A stretch of DNA of 64,000 bases, from assembly GCA_013399895.1 (NCBI GenBank), contig VXBA01003442.1, forward strand, positions 321,098 through 385,097, read 5' to 3'. Origin of the DNA: Serilophus lunatus (lineage: Eukaryota > Chordata > Aves > Passeriformes > Eurylaimidae). A model generated the notes under the pieces. That model did not search any database, was not told the DNA's origin, and saw only the letters and a program-made list of their open reading frames with translations. The position numbers and the translations under genes were made by a program. This document shows, one piece after another, positions 49,063 to 61,400 of the stretch; position 1 is the first letter of the stretch, and every line of letters begins with the position of its first letter.

Positions 49063-49649
49063 TAAGACAATTTTGAGGGAAGTGATTGAATCACAGAATT
49101 AAACGTTTCTATCACCAGAGAGCTATAACAAGTTGCTGTAGATGTGTGTAATGGATATTTCCTCATATGAAAGCAACTAGCTTGACTGCCAAGAAGGTTA
49201 GATAGTTTCTGTCTTTGTCAACAAGTACCATGTATATTCACAGGCTAAAATCCTTCTGAGCTGAGACTTGTGGAAATCTGGATTCAAGTATCCAGTGGAG
49301 GATGGAGCAGGAAGAATCCACCTCTTGTGCTCCTGTTCCTCTCCAGATGTCTCCCTCCAGGAGTCTTGAGGAATATATTCCATAACGTGTGCAATGGTAA
49401 AATCTGATGGCAATTACAAACATAAAGTACAGGGTACCTAAAGTGACAGAGAACTGAGCAGGCTGTCAAGTGTCATAGGTGATTAACAGTGCGAGGAGGT
49501 GATGATGTCAAGACTCAGGAACATCGATCAGTGAAAAGTCCCCAAGCTTGGGGTCCCTTGCCACCCACACAGAGCATGGTGACACCCCCACAGTAGTGTC
49601 ACACACTCCAGCAGTGTCACACACTCCAGCAGTGTCACACCCTGAGCAG
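49063..49649. other. Non-coding spacer with a short tandem repeat and a palindrome
   Basis: AGTGTCACACACTCCAGC occurs twice in tandem with a partial third unit (about 49596-49640). A perfect 14-bp palindrome, CCCCAAGCTTGGGG, lies at about 49541-49554. No gene is seen. Confidence 0.7.
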
Positions 49650-49795
49650 ATAAGGTCTTCCCAAAGCCTTCTCTTCTCCAGGCTGAACAACCCCAACTCT
49701 CTCAGCCTGTCTTCATAGGAGACATGCTTCAGCCTTCTGATCTTCTTCATGGCTTCCTCTGGACTTGCTCCAACAGGCCAATGTCCTTCCTGTGT
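49650..49795 (-). mobile_element. Inverted CR1 segment, left arm of a 146-bp inverted repeat
   Basis: An ungapped reverse complement of 49990-50135 with 3 mismatches in 146 bp by eye. In the minus strand it reads the CR1 segment with HVSYEDRLRELGLFSLEKRR. It ends exactly where the plus-oriented CR1 begins (49796), and its outer end is sharp. Confidence 0.92.
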
Positions 49796-50400
49796 CAGTG
49801 ATCCCAGAGAAAGGCTGGATATGAGCTGGCAATGTGCATTTACAGCTCAGAAAGCCAAACATGTCTTGGGCTGCATCAAAGGCAGTGTGGGCAGCAGGTC
49901 GAAAAAGGTGATTCTGCCCTTTTTGGTTCTGTCCCTCTATTCTGCTCTAGTTCTGCTCTGGAGTTCTGCATCCAGCCCTGGGGTCACCAACACAGGAAGG
50001 ACATTGGCCTGTTGGGGCAAGTCCAGAGGAAGCCATGAAGATGATCAGAGGGCTGAAGCATGTCTCCTATGAAGACAGGCTGAGAGAGTTGGGGTTGTTC
50101 AGCCTGGAGAAGAGAAGGCTTTGGGAAGACCTTATTGCTGCCCTTCAATATTTAAAGGGGATTATAAGAAAGACAGGGATAGACTTTTCAGCAGGGTCTC
50201 TAGTGATAGGACAAGGAGTAACGGTTTTGAAATAAGAGAAGGTAGATTCAGGCTATCTAGAACTATGAGAATGATAAAACAATTAAGCATGTTGCCAGAG
50301 AGGTGGTAGATACCCCACATCCTTGCCCATTTGCCGGGGGGGGGTTGACTGAAGGACCTTTAAAGGTCCCTTCCGCCTCAAAATAATCTATGATTCTAAG
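49796..50400 (+). mobile_element. CR1 LINE 3' part, plus orientation, containing the right arm of the inverted repeat
   Basis: Starts in the end of the CR1 reverse-transcriptase region (frame pieces AQKAKHVLGCIKGSV). It passes the right arm at 49990-50135 (ATGATCAGAGGGCTGAAGCA) and continues through AAGGACCTTTAAAGGTCCCT to the CR1 3' end, ATCTATGATTCTAAG. A G run (about 50336-50345) interrupts the distal part. Reading frames are broken. Confidence 0.9.
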
Positions 50401-52554
50401 AGTATAATACTGTGGACATGGTCAGCTCATGCTGGTTGACCTGGGAGCCCAAGGACAGGACTTTGGCCCCTTTGTGTTCCAGGGATTCATGGCTCCAGGG
50501 AATGCACATGAGGCGAGGAAAGAAGGTGAGGCTGCAAAAGGTCCACTGGTATAACAATGTACAAAAATTGAAGGCTATTTGCAAAAATCCTGCCTTCATA
50601 TAAGGTCTTGAACTATCTTTTGTGGAAAAACATAAAGTTCTCAGAGGGTTAGGAGTTCTGGAAATAAAATACAATCATAGTTTCAATTGGTATTACTCCT
50701 GCATATGGTATGATAACAGAACTGGAATTTAGATGCTATGAAAAGAAAGAAATGTGTTTTTCACACTAACATTATCCATTCACTATTATTTTTTCACTGG
50801 TCAAAACAGAGTGCTTCTGTCTCTTTGTGCAGTCATTTTGCAGTAACAGGTAAAGGATTTCTTAGTTAGTGATTCTTCAGATCGATTTTTTTTTCCCCTG
50901 AAAAATCTGCTAGTTTGACAAAACTCTTATTTTTTTTCCAGAATTTTTCCAATGACTTTGGTTTGTCCAAAATTCACTTAAAGACATACTTTTTGAAATC
51001 TCAACTTAGAATTTTCATTTTGAAGGTATTCAAAAATTCAGATTTTAGTGGGGAACAGTCAATAAAGTTAATGGAATGCAGATAATGCATCTATAATTAG
51101 GGAATATGATGTTCTTTTTAATCATTTTTTTCAGGAAGTAGGGAAAAATGGACTTGCAAAGAGACTTCTGCACTCCAGGTTATCTCAGCGCAATTAACCT
51201 GATCACAGGTAATTTTTGGGATTGGCGCACAGGCAGTCTAGATGCAGAAACATCACAAACACATGCACTGCACTCTTGTATTTGTATGTTGCTAGCTTGA
51301 ATTAAGCTCAAGGTGAGATTTTATTTCTCTTGATCCATAATACTCAATTCCCTTGCAGCTGCACAATACCAAAGCAGGAACAAATACAAACAAGTCCAAG
51401 TCATGTTAGTGTGTCACACTTGGAACACGTATTTCAGAAGAGGAATTTTTAAAGCAAGGATCCAGCATGTGTTACACTGCAGCACCTGGTGGCCCATTGA
51501 AACATCACCTCTCCTGCTGTTTGTGTTCATAAACTTTTGGTGTTCACTGTAGTGTAGCATATTTTTCTCTTTAGCAATACCATTTTAAGAGTTCAGTGGC
51601 TTCTGCCCTGTGAGATCACCCAAAATGCCAATTGCCTACTAGTGTTCCCACTTACTATCCACAACTGGCTGCTAATACCTAAAAGCAAAACATTTCTTGT
51701 GGGTAGACTCCATGTGCCATTTACTGCAGTAGCAAGAAAAAAGCCCCCAAAAACCCAAATCATTTCCACAATCCAGAAAAGACATTTTTCTCATTAACTT
51801 ACATGACTTGGGTTTTTTGCATAAACTTGGTACTATTTAAAAGCTACATTGTGCTATATATATTGAATAGGAGAGAAGCAGACTGAGATGGGGCTGCAGA
51901 GTATCACTGAACTCTTGTCAAGAGTACAGTGGCCATGCATAGGAGTTCTGGTGAGAAACAAGGTCTTTCGGTGTGATGTACAAGCACCTTGGGTGGAGGG
52001 AGAGCTTACAAACAGCACTACTGTATAAGAAAGGCAGAGTAGTGCTCAGCATATTACTGAGGCTGTTCTCTTGACAGCTGAAGAATGTCTTTTTTAAGTC
52101 AGAAGATATTTGCTAGTGTTTTTCCTACCATACTGATATTTGGCATGGCATTTCAGAGGTGTGTGACCTGACTCCTTGTTTTCCTACATCCCCTGTGACT
52201 TTAGTTGTATGACTTAGTGTATGTCAGCTGAGTGGCAGTAGCTCACTTTGTGTGTATGCCTCTAGTTTGCAGAAAATGTACACAAAATGAGTCACACCAG
52301 ACCTCGGTGAAAAAGGTAGTACTTGTATATTATCCTTGGTGGCAGTAATGGGCTGAGATTGAGAAAGTAGGAGCTGCTGTGGTTCAGTTGATGCGTGGTA
52401 ACTAAGTAATATGTAATAACTTGCTCATGTGTCAGAGCCTTCAGTTTTCTTTAGCTCCTTTAAAAAGACTTAGGCAGGCACTGTGCCTTGGGAAGGATCT
52501 TTCACCTTGGACAGGTATGATTTTCACAGGAGCTTAAACCTGCAGCACCTGGGA
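50401..52554. other. Gene-free non-coding sequence
   Basis: No supported gene, RNA or repeat. Confidence 0.5.
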
Positions 52555-52594
52555 GTGTGTGTGTGGGGGGGTGGTGGTGGTGGTGGTGTGTGTT
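52555..52594 (+). repeat. G/T microsatellite with GGT units
   Basis: (GT)n, then a run of seven G, then about five GGT units and GTGTGTG. It is G-rich on the + strand and could form a two-tetrad quadruplex. Confidence 0.9.
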
Positions 52595-55500
52595 TTGCCC
52601 TTGAGATTCTGCTGTGAATCACATCTAAGTAAGAAAAAAAAATTAAAATTCTACACTGACCTCTGGCTGCTACAGTAAATCTGTAAAAATCACTCCTACT
52701 GAGCTGTGTGGATCCACACAGACCTATGCAGAATGTAAATCACATAATCCTGAGAAAACTGCCTGGGCCGCTTAGTAGAGAAACTGCAGCATGCACAGAA
52801 TATGTAAGAGCTTGGGAAGGCAGACTTTTCCCCCCACAGATGATTTGTGAGAGTTAACATTTGGGTTGTGAGATATTTAACCAATGCCTTCTCCTCCCTC
52901 AGACTGTTTGGTAACAGCTAGCAGGTGAGATGCAAGCTGCTCCTTGCAGCATAAAAGGAAACTGAGCTGGGGTCTCAGGCAAAAATAAGTTTTATGAAGC
53001 AGATTTTTAAAAACAGGCAATTAAAACCAGCATCTTGTACCCAGCTAAAGTGGATTTTTATGGGTATCAGATCATCAGGCTTGACTAAAGGTATTCCTGG
53101 AATGCTGGATAGGTCAGCTGGGTGATGAACTGACATGTCCTGAAGTAGTGAGAGAGACATGATCCAAGAGCAATACCATCAAAACATGTGTTAAGGTGTG
53201 TCAGGAAAGAAAATTATCAATGCTTCTGACTTCTAATAGTCCTCAGTCTGTGCCGCAGCAGTGACCAGTCCACGAGATGCTTTATTGATGATACCATGAG
53301 TTATGAGACAAACTCGGCAGATAAAGATTTTCAGGTTTGCTTTATGGCCTTTCCAATAAGAAGTAATTTTTTTTCAATAAGATAAGAATTATTGTCAATC
53401 CTTTAAACTACTGCAGATCTCTGAAATATACCTTAACTCGTTTAGCTTGAATACGAAAAAATTACAAAGCTAATACATACCTATTGATTGCTATAATCAT
53501 ATTTACTGGCCTTCATCGTCATCTTCTTCATCATCTGCACTACTGTTATGGGCACACAGTTTGCCAGAGCTTTGAATTCATATTTTAAAGTCTTAGAGGG
53601 TGATTAGTATTAATGTTATTATTAAGGTTATTAGCTATTAATTGCTGCATACACGATTTCAGTTGTTTAGAAGTTTTTCTATTTTCTAGGCCATTTTTTT
53701 TAAGCTAAGCATCTCTTTTCCGTGGAATCTGTGCACATGCATAGAACATTTTATCCAAAATTCTTCTGCTGTTTCAGAATATAATAAATCAGTCTTAAGA
53801 AAAGTATATGATTTTGTTAAATGTTACAGAGGTTATTTACTTTAAGTAATCCAATGACCCACATGCCATGAGACTTTAAATTTCGTAAAGTGGGAAGATT
53901 GCGCCTTTTGCAACATCTTTGTCCTTGTCTTCCCACAGCAGCAAAACATGACACCACATTCTCTCTGTAAAGTAATTTCTTTTTCTCATTTCACTGTCTT
54001 CACCTTTACAGACCTTTGTATTCTCAGGCCAAGGCTTTTTTTGGGCCTGAGTTGGGAGGTTTGAACAGAGACTTCACAACCCCCCCCCTCCCAGGCAGCT
54101 GGTTTTACCTCTGTTTCTCTGTCCAGCCTCAGCTCCTCACTGGCACTGCTCTTCATATCCTCCTCACAGTTTCCTCCCAGTCTCCTGCCACAAGTTGCTT
54201 TTTAATAATAAAAATCATAATTATTATTATTGATTATTTTCACAGAAACACAATGTCAAGTTCAAACCCTCATTTCACATTTCTGGAGCTTTGCTCTTCC
54301 TGAACTTTACTGTGAATTTCTTTTCCCTGTTTTTTTTTTCTTTATTTTCCTGGGATATTTTCTTCCTCTGAAGCATGTTCAACCCTGTCTGGATGCTTCT
54401 AAATTCCGATAGCGCCATGCAAAAGCTACAGCCATTTCCCTATTGTGGGGGACTAAAAAGATTACAGAGAGTGATGAAGCTCCTTGCAATTTCACCTGCA
54501 CACCTGCACTAGGATGAGGCTGCATTTGCTTCCTCAAGGTTCACTCACTCCTCATGACCTCATTCAAAATTCTCACTCAGGTAAAACTGCCCCTGAAATT
54601 GATAACTGTCGAGATTAATTAAGAGCTTCTGGACTGGAACCAGACATCTTGTTGGAAGCCTAATTAGGGATGATTCAAAGTTGATTGTCTAGAGGAAATA
54701 AAATAGGCCTTCTTGATTCTTTTGTACTCTCCTGGGGAAGTTGAGAGCAGCTGCAGGAAAAATGTTTGTGTTGGTGTTGTGCTTTGTGCATGGCTATAGG
54801 TAGGTGGCTTCTTTTTTTGAGGGTTCAACGCTCTACAAAACATCTTGCTAAAAAAAAAAGAAACAAACAGTAATAAAATTCAAAACAGAAATGCTAAAAT
54901 TCAAAACATTCTTTCAGACTGCATCTGGGCTCATTTCTCAGGAATGGAGTAGAAACACCATTACTTTACACTGCTATAACATAAATGTTTTTTTGAAAAG
55001 AATGATAGAACTGTTATTATATAAATACTTCATGACATTGTAAGTCTGGTAATATGCTGCATTTCCACTACTTTTTCAATTCTTTGAATTCAGGGCTATT
55101 GGCATTAACTTCTCAATGGGATCTGACCAAGCTACAGTCCAAGCATCACTAAAATGACACTGAAAATCTCAAAGGGAATCTTAATGAGGATTGAAACAGC
55201 TTGTTAGATTCTGGAAACTAACAGGCGACTGTGAATTAATGAATGGCAACATAAAGAGCCATATGTAAAGAATTCAATAATAAATGTGTACAGTATAATA
55301 CAGTTCCCATAGACACAAGAATTCCTACTTAGAGCCATGGTTGTTATTTAAGAAAACATTGGTCCAGTAATTACAAAAGCAACTAGTTTATACTTAGGAT
55401 GATGCCGTGGAAGCCTGACTGCTTATGCCAGGCAAGCTTCCTTGAGTATTTGCACTACAGTCTGAAATACATGGGTTTTGTGAGAGATTTTCATTGAACA

Positions 55501-56424
55501 ATACCAAAACACTAAAATCCTCATTTATATCTTTAGTTTCTCCCTCAATGACCTATAGAATTTCATTCATGCTGACATTCATGGACAGCAATTTTCAAAA
55601 AATAAGCACAGAATACTAGATTTTGTGCAATATATTTCAGATGTGGTAATCTTTCTCTGATTTCATTTCTTTCCTTGGCCAAGTGGGGGTGTGCTTGGCA
55701 TAACATTTCTCAAGAATATGATCCACAAATACATGACAATTCTCTGCTGACATCTGGGAAAAGTTGGTTTTAATCTATGTCCCAGCTCTGACAGCAACCA
55801 GATAGGATCACCACTTTGAATGGATCTTAGAAATGGTCTTGTTCTGAGAGTCCTATTACAACAATGTCCACAACAGTGATTCTGGGACAATACTTCTGGA
55901 GTGATGCATTATAATTAATATAATCATTGGACACAATGTGGAATAATTGCCCTGACAAAAAATGTTCTGTTTAAAATTTAAATCTATAGCTGTGGGAAGA
56001 TCTGGGGGAAAAAAAAGGTTTTGCTTTTTGTTTATTTGTTTTTGTTAAAATAATGGAACAGAATAAGAATTGCGCAAATAGTTTTCTGAACTTAGTTGTT
56101 TATCCTGTCTCTGTGAGTGGCTATGTAGCTCTGGAATTATATTAATCTTGACAATGTTTAAATGGATGTATGTAGACTTTCATGCTTTAGTATCTTTATA
56201 CCTAAAAAGATAAATGAGTAGTAGCTTACAGTGACCCTATCACACAGTGTGAAAAATGGTGCAAGATTTCAAGTGACAAAGAAAGGCTGTGACCAAGTCA
56301 GGAAATGAAGCCAAGATAGAGCCAAATATAACACCATCTCTCCTATTTTCTTGTCACTCTTTAATGGTTACTAAAATAAGAGTTAAGTAAGTAGCTCAGA
56401 TAACTGATCCACTTGTCCACTGCC
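52595..56424. other. Gene-free non-coding sequence
   Basis: Contains a C run at about 54080-54088, an AT-rich trinucleotide tract at about 54200-54235 and a CATCATCTTC-type low-complexity patch at 53512-53537. No gene supported. Confidence 0.5.
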
Positions 56425-58425
56425 AAGAAGAATGGAACATCAAGAAGATTCACACCATGTGCCTAAGAACATCATCCATATGCTTCTTGATCTCTGTCTG
56501 GCTTGGTGCTGTGACCACTGCCCTGAGGAGCCTGTTCCAGTGCCCAATCATCCTCTGAGGGAAGAACCTCATTCTAATATCCAACCTAACTCTCCCCTGA
56601 TGCAATGTCAGGCCATTCCCTTGGGTCCTGCCACTGGTTACCACAGAGAAGAGATCAGTGTTTGCCCCTCCTCTTTCTCTCATGAGGAAATTGTAGAATG
56701 CAATGAGGTCTTCCCTCAGACCCCACTTCTCCAGGCTGAATAAACCAAATGACCTCAGCATCTCCTAATACGGCTTCCCTCAAGGCCCTTCACCATCTTC
56801 ATTGCCCTTCTTTGGACACTCTCTAACAGCTTAATATCTTTCCTATATTGTGGTGCCCAAAACTGCCACGATATTCAAGGTGAGGCCACATCAGAGCAGA
56901 AAGGGACGATTACCTCCCTCAAATGGCTGGTGATGCTTTGTCTGATGCCCCTTATGACACAGTTGGCCCTCCTGGCTGCCTGGGAACTGCTGACTCATAT
57001 TCAACCTGCCCTAGACCAGGAACCCTAGGTCTCTTTCCATGGCACTGCTTTCCAGTATCCCATCCTTCAGTCTGTGCATACATCCAGGGTTGCCCATTCC
57101 AGGTCAAGAATCCAGCACTTTCCCTCGTTGAACTTCATGTGGTTGGTGATTGTTCAGTCCTCTGATTCGTTAAGGTCTATATGCAGGGCCTCCTTGCCTT
57201 CAAGGGAGTCAACAGCTCCTCCCATTTTTATGTCATCCACAAACTTAATCAGTATCCTTTCCAGTCCTGCATCCAAGTCATTTATGAAGACTTTTAAGAG
57301 CGTAGGGCCTAAGATGAAGCCCTGTAGAACCCTACTAGTGACAGGATACCAGTCTGATGTCACCCCATTCACAACCCTCTGTGCTCCATGCACAAACCAA
57401 TTGCTCACCCACCACATGCCGTGTTTATCCAGCTGTGTGCTGGACACTTTGTAAAAGACAGTATCAAAAGCTTTACTGATATCCAAAAAGATTACATCAA
57501 CTGGCTTCCCTTGATCAGCTAGGTAGGTTACTTTGTCATAAAAGGAAATAAGGTCGGATAAGCAGGATTTTCCTCTCATGAAGCTGTGCTGGCTGTGATC
57601 TATGACTGTGTTGTCTTTCAGGTGTCTTTCAATACTTCCCAGAATAATCCTCTCTATAACTTTACCAAGTGCTGAACTGAAACTGACAGCCCTATAGTTT
57701 TCAGGGTCCTCCTTCTTGCCCTTCTTGAAAATCACATTTGCCAGCTTCCAGTCAGATGGGACCTCTCTAGATTCCCAAGACCACTCAAAAATCATCCAGA
57801 GAGGTTATGCAATTACATCAGTTAGTTCTCTGAGGGCGCTGGGATGAATCCCATCCGGCCTCATAGATTGGTATGGAGCCAGCTAGAGCAGCAGATCCTG
57901 CACAATTTCAGGGTCAACAGGGAGTTATCATTCTCACAGTCATGGTTCTCCAAGTCAGGGCACTGAGACTCCTTTGGTCCATCATCCATGTTGAAGACAG
58001 AGGCAAACAAAGCATTGAACACCTCTGGTTTGTCTCTGTCCCTGTTTGTGAGATGACCATCCTCATCCTCTAACAGGCTGATGATATTTCTGTACTGCCT
58101 ATTGCCATGAAAGTATTTGAAGAAACTCTTTTTATTGTTGCTCAAATTTCTGGCAGCTTCAACTTCAGCTCAACTTTGGTCATAAGAATTTTCTCCCTGC
58201 AGCAACAAGCAGGATATCTGTACTCTTCCCATGTCACTTGACTTGCTTCCACTGGGCATGTGGCTTCCTTTTTTGCCTTATTTCCCAGTTCAGCCAAGCC
58301 AGCCTCCTGCTTTGCCTGATTGACTTCCAACATTTGGGAATTGACTGCTTCTATGCCCTTAAGAGGTGATGTTTAAAAAGTTACCAGCAACATCTGCTCC
58401 TTGATCACTTGAGTGGCATAACCAA
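56425..58425 (-). pseudogene. Long CR1 LINE copy with degenerate ORF2 (reverse transcriptase), minus orientation
   Basis: About 2 kb of CR1 on the minus strand. The 213-codon open part (57795 down to 57154) shows the LINE reverse-transcriptase blocks in order: VPSDWKLANVIFKKGKK, ENYRAVSF, DHSQHSFMRGKSCLSDL, DVIFLDISKAFDTV, the altered VLQGFILGP (normally VPQGSVLGP) and FVDDIKM in place of the catalytic FADD block. More N-terminal parts are at 57861-58145 (HLTNRDRDKPEVFNALFASV) and 58142-58333 in broken frames. The 3' UTR part lies at 56425-57150 and lacks the extreme CR1 tail. The upstream endonuclease region is absent (5' truncation). With the altered VPQG and FADD motifs and frame breaks it is not an active element. 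Confidence 0.88.
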
Positions 58426-61400
58426 CAATCAACAATCATGGTGACATAATCATCATCATCTAAGGTGAGCGTTCCTCACCTTAATGGAACCATGGAAATG
58501 TGATGTTAAATTAACGAAGAGAATAACAATATAGATGGAAGGGACTGCTGCTTTCTGTTATAAACAGAAGTTGTAGCTGAAGTTGCTTTTCCAAATAAAG
58601 GATAGTTAGATCTCATGTTTCTTTTGTACCACACGGTGATCTTCCTGTTAAACCAAAAGGCATAGGTCTTCAAGATCTGTCATGTTCATCACACATCAAA
58701 CATCATCACCTTGACTCAAAGCATGTTTCAGCTTTTATTTGAAGCCAACATCAACCAGGAGATAATGTCATAAGTCCATATGACAGTCTCTGCAGTGGGA
58801 ATGAGAGATTACACTCTACTTGGACATATAGAGCACATGTGCACAATCTGTGCACATGGGTCTGCCATCATGTCCATCTATATCCCAGTAATTCTTAATC
58901 ACTTAACTAGTTTCAACCCATTATAGCAGAAGCTAGATTAAATATCCAGTTTTGTAGGAGCAGGAACAAGAGATGTCATTAGTAGTCTAATTGAGTCAGA
59001 CCTTTACTGATCTCCATCCACTGGAGAATTCATACAGAAGACAACTGTTATGGCTGCCTCAACCACAGGAAGAGTTTTAATTGGTACTTACCAAAGAATC
59101 CAACCACAAGGCACAAATCCGTTAGAAAACCCAAGCTTCATTAGCTCTGTTGCAGATGGAACTGCTTGTCTCTCCAGGAACCACTTTTTACTTTATTTGT
59201 GGCAATTTCACCAGAGTTTTTATGTTCCATTTCATTTGACCTAATCTGCCTCCATCACAGTTGGCCTGCTGAGCTCTGAGGAACAGATGTATGCAGTCCC
59301 TTTCTGCTGCTTGGTGAACTTGGCCTGTGCCATTTCAGTGCTGAGCTGTGCAATTCTGCCACATCTGCTCCCTTTCCAGTCCCTGAATACTTTGAGCCAT
59401 TACATTGCAGCTGTGGATCAGTGAAAGTTTCACAAAGAGTACTCTGATATTTGCAGAGGAAAAAAAGTATCTGCATCTCCTTTATTTGTCATCATTCTCC
59501 AAAAAGACCACCTCCAGTTTTGCTGTATTGGTTAATGGAGCCAGTGAGTTGGTTTTGGAACATATGTATTTCATCCCTAAACTAAATCCAGTTGTCTGAA
59601 AAGGCTTGGTACAATCTCTTATTATCAATAAAGTGCTTTTCCCCATCTCTATAAACTCCAGATTTTCCTGTCTTTGTGAATTGCTTAAAGGATCACCCTT
59701 TACAGAGAGAAGCAAGCATCTCCAAAGAGAGGCATTCAGGTCAGCTGTTTTTAGGATATTTTATAGGCATTCTTTCACAGTGCCTATATATATTACTGAT
59801 ATGCAAAAGGGGCATGTCCTGATAAGTTGCTTTGTTTTGTTATCTAGACTTGAACAGGTTGAAAATGTGTTACAAAATATTACTCAAAAAATATGGACTA
59901 TAACCTGTCATGAACATAGCATAAAGAACTTAATATCCAATTGAGAAATTTAAGTGGTATTTTTGATGACAGCCCAATCCTCATTTGAAACAAACTGGCA
60001 TCAGCATCCATCAAAATCAGTAAGATCATGTTAACAAAACACCAACTAAGGATGTCAACTTAAAATAACACTATTGTTGATTTCCGTTAGATAGAAAATG
60101 CTAGGGAGGCAGCTGTGGTCTTGAGAAGAGCCAAACAAGTTGCCATACTTTCTCTATACTCATTTCTATCGGCAGGATTAAAAATACTGGCACAAAAAAG
60201 AGTACCAGGAATGGAGAACAAGATACCATTCCACTTGATGACCATGGGCTCACAGAGATGTTAGCTGGCCCTTTGTGTTTGATTTGTAGTGTTCTTTACC
60301 TGTGGAAGAAGGAAAACCCTTAAGCTGTCATACTTAGGTGCAAATCAGATGTGCTGCTTTAACTATCAGATTCTTAAAATCCCTCAAGTATTCAGGCACT
60401 TTATATAGGTTACAAGGAAAAGGAAATGCAGCAGCTAATGTTTTTTCAAAGTTGTATCTTACCCTTATGGGATATAATAAATCCTTTACATCTCTAATTA
60501 CAATAAATCCTATTTTATATTAACATATAAGGGGTTTTGGTTCATATTACTTTCTTAATTATTATAAAAATTAGATGCCTCTTTATCCATCTTTATAGTA
60601 AAGTTCTGTAATATATTGGAAATGCATGACAGTATCACTCTAGATTTTAAAACAGGCCAGAAGAGAAAACTGTAACTTACTGAGATAGCTGGGAAATTTC
60701 AGAAAACTGAAATCTCCAAACAAGTTGACTGCAGATTAATATCCTTTTGCTTTAGAAAATATGCACTATGATATGCAAATTTGTCTGTCACTTCAGGACA
60801 ACAGCATGGAGTGCTTTAACACAATTTAGGGATAATATCAGAATTTTCTGAAGTGTTTCTTCTCTAGGTACAGTTCTAGAAGTCCTTGATTTATGTTGGA
60901 TCTGACAGGTTTGGTCACTACAATGGAGCATATTCTACAGCATGTGATGCATGATCGTCTTTCATAAAATCAGCTAAATGGAAAGTTGGAACCACAGTAG
61001 CCCTGTTATCTTTTAATTTTTTTTTTTTAGAAATCACAGAAAAAACTGAATTTTATATTTGAACATCTTCATGTGAATGCCAAGAAGGAAAGGACCAGTA
61101 CTGACACACAAACAATAACATTTTTCTACCTCTGATGGCTACTGTGCACCTCCCAAAATCGTGTGCACTTTCTTGGCGCCATGCCATGCGTTCCTGTGCT
61201 GTTACATTGCAGCACTGGCAAAGAGCCAAGGAATCAGCAGTTTTGGTTTCCATGAGTAAAAATAATTCTTCCCAGAGAGTTCCTATGTGATGAGACTTTA
61301 ATGTGATCCAGGATGTTTCTTAGGTCTGCAAGTCTTTTCTATCTGGTGAAAGGAAGTGTTATGAAGAGGAAGCCCCTAAAACCTGGCAATCTGAGTGTTT

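Noticed and set aside
53505..53545. Minus-strand acidic peptide-like end (SADDEEDDDEGQ then stop), like the C-terminus of an acidic chromatin protein
   Set aside because: The frame is only about 20 codons after a stop and is explained by a CAT/CTT low-complexity patch.
56432..57454. Plus-strand frames of 103 and 126 codons
   Set aside because: Antisense to the CR1 3' UTR and ORF2 at 56425-58425.
59606..59944. 112-codon plus-strand frame in intergenic DNA
   Set aside because: No recognisable domain, promoter or splice context; composition matches the non-coding surroundings.
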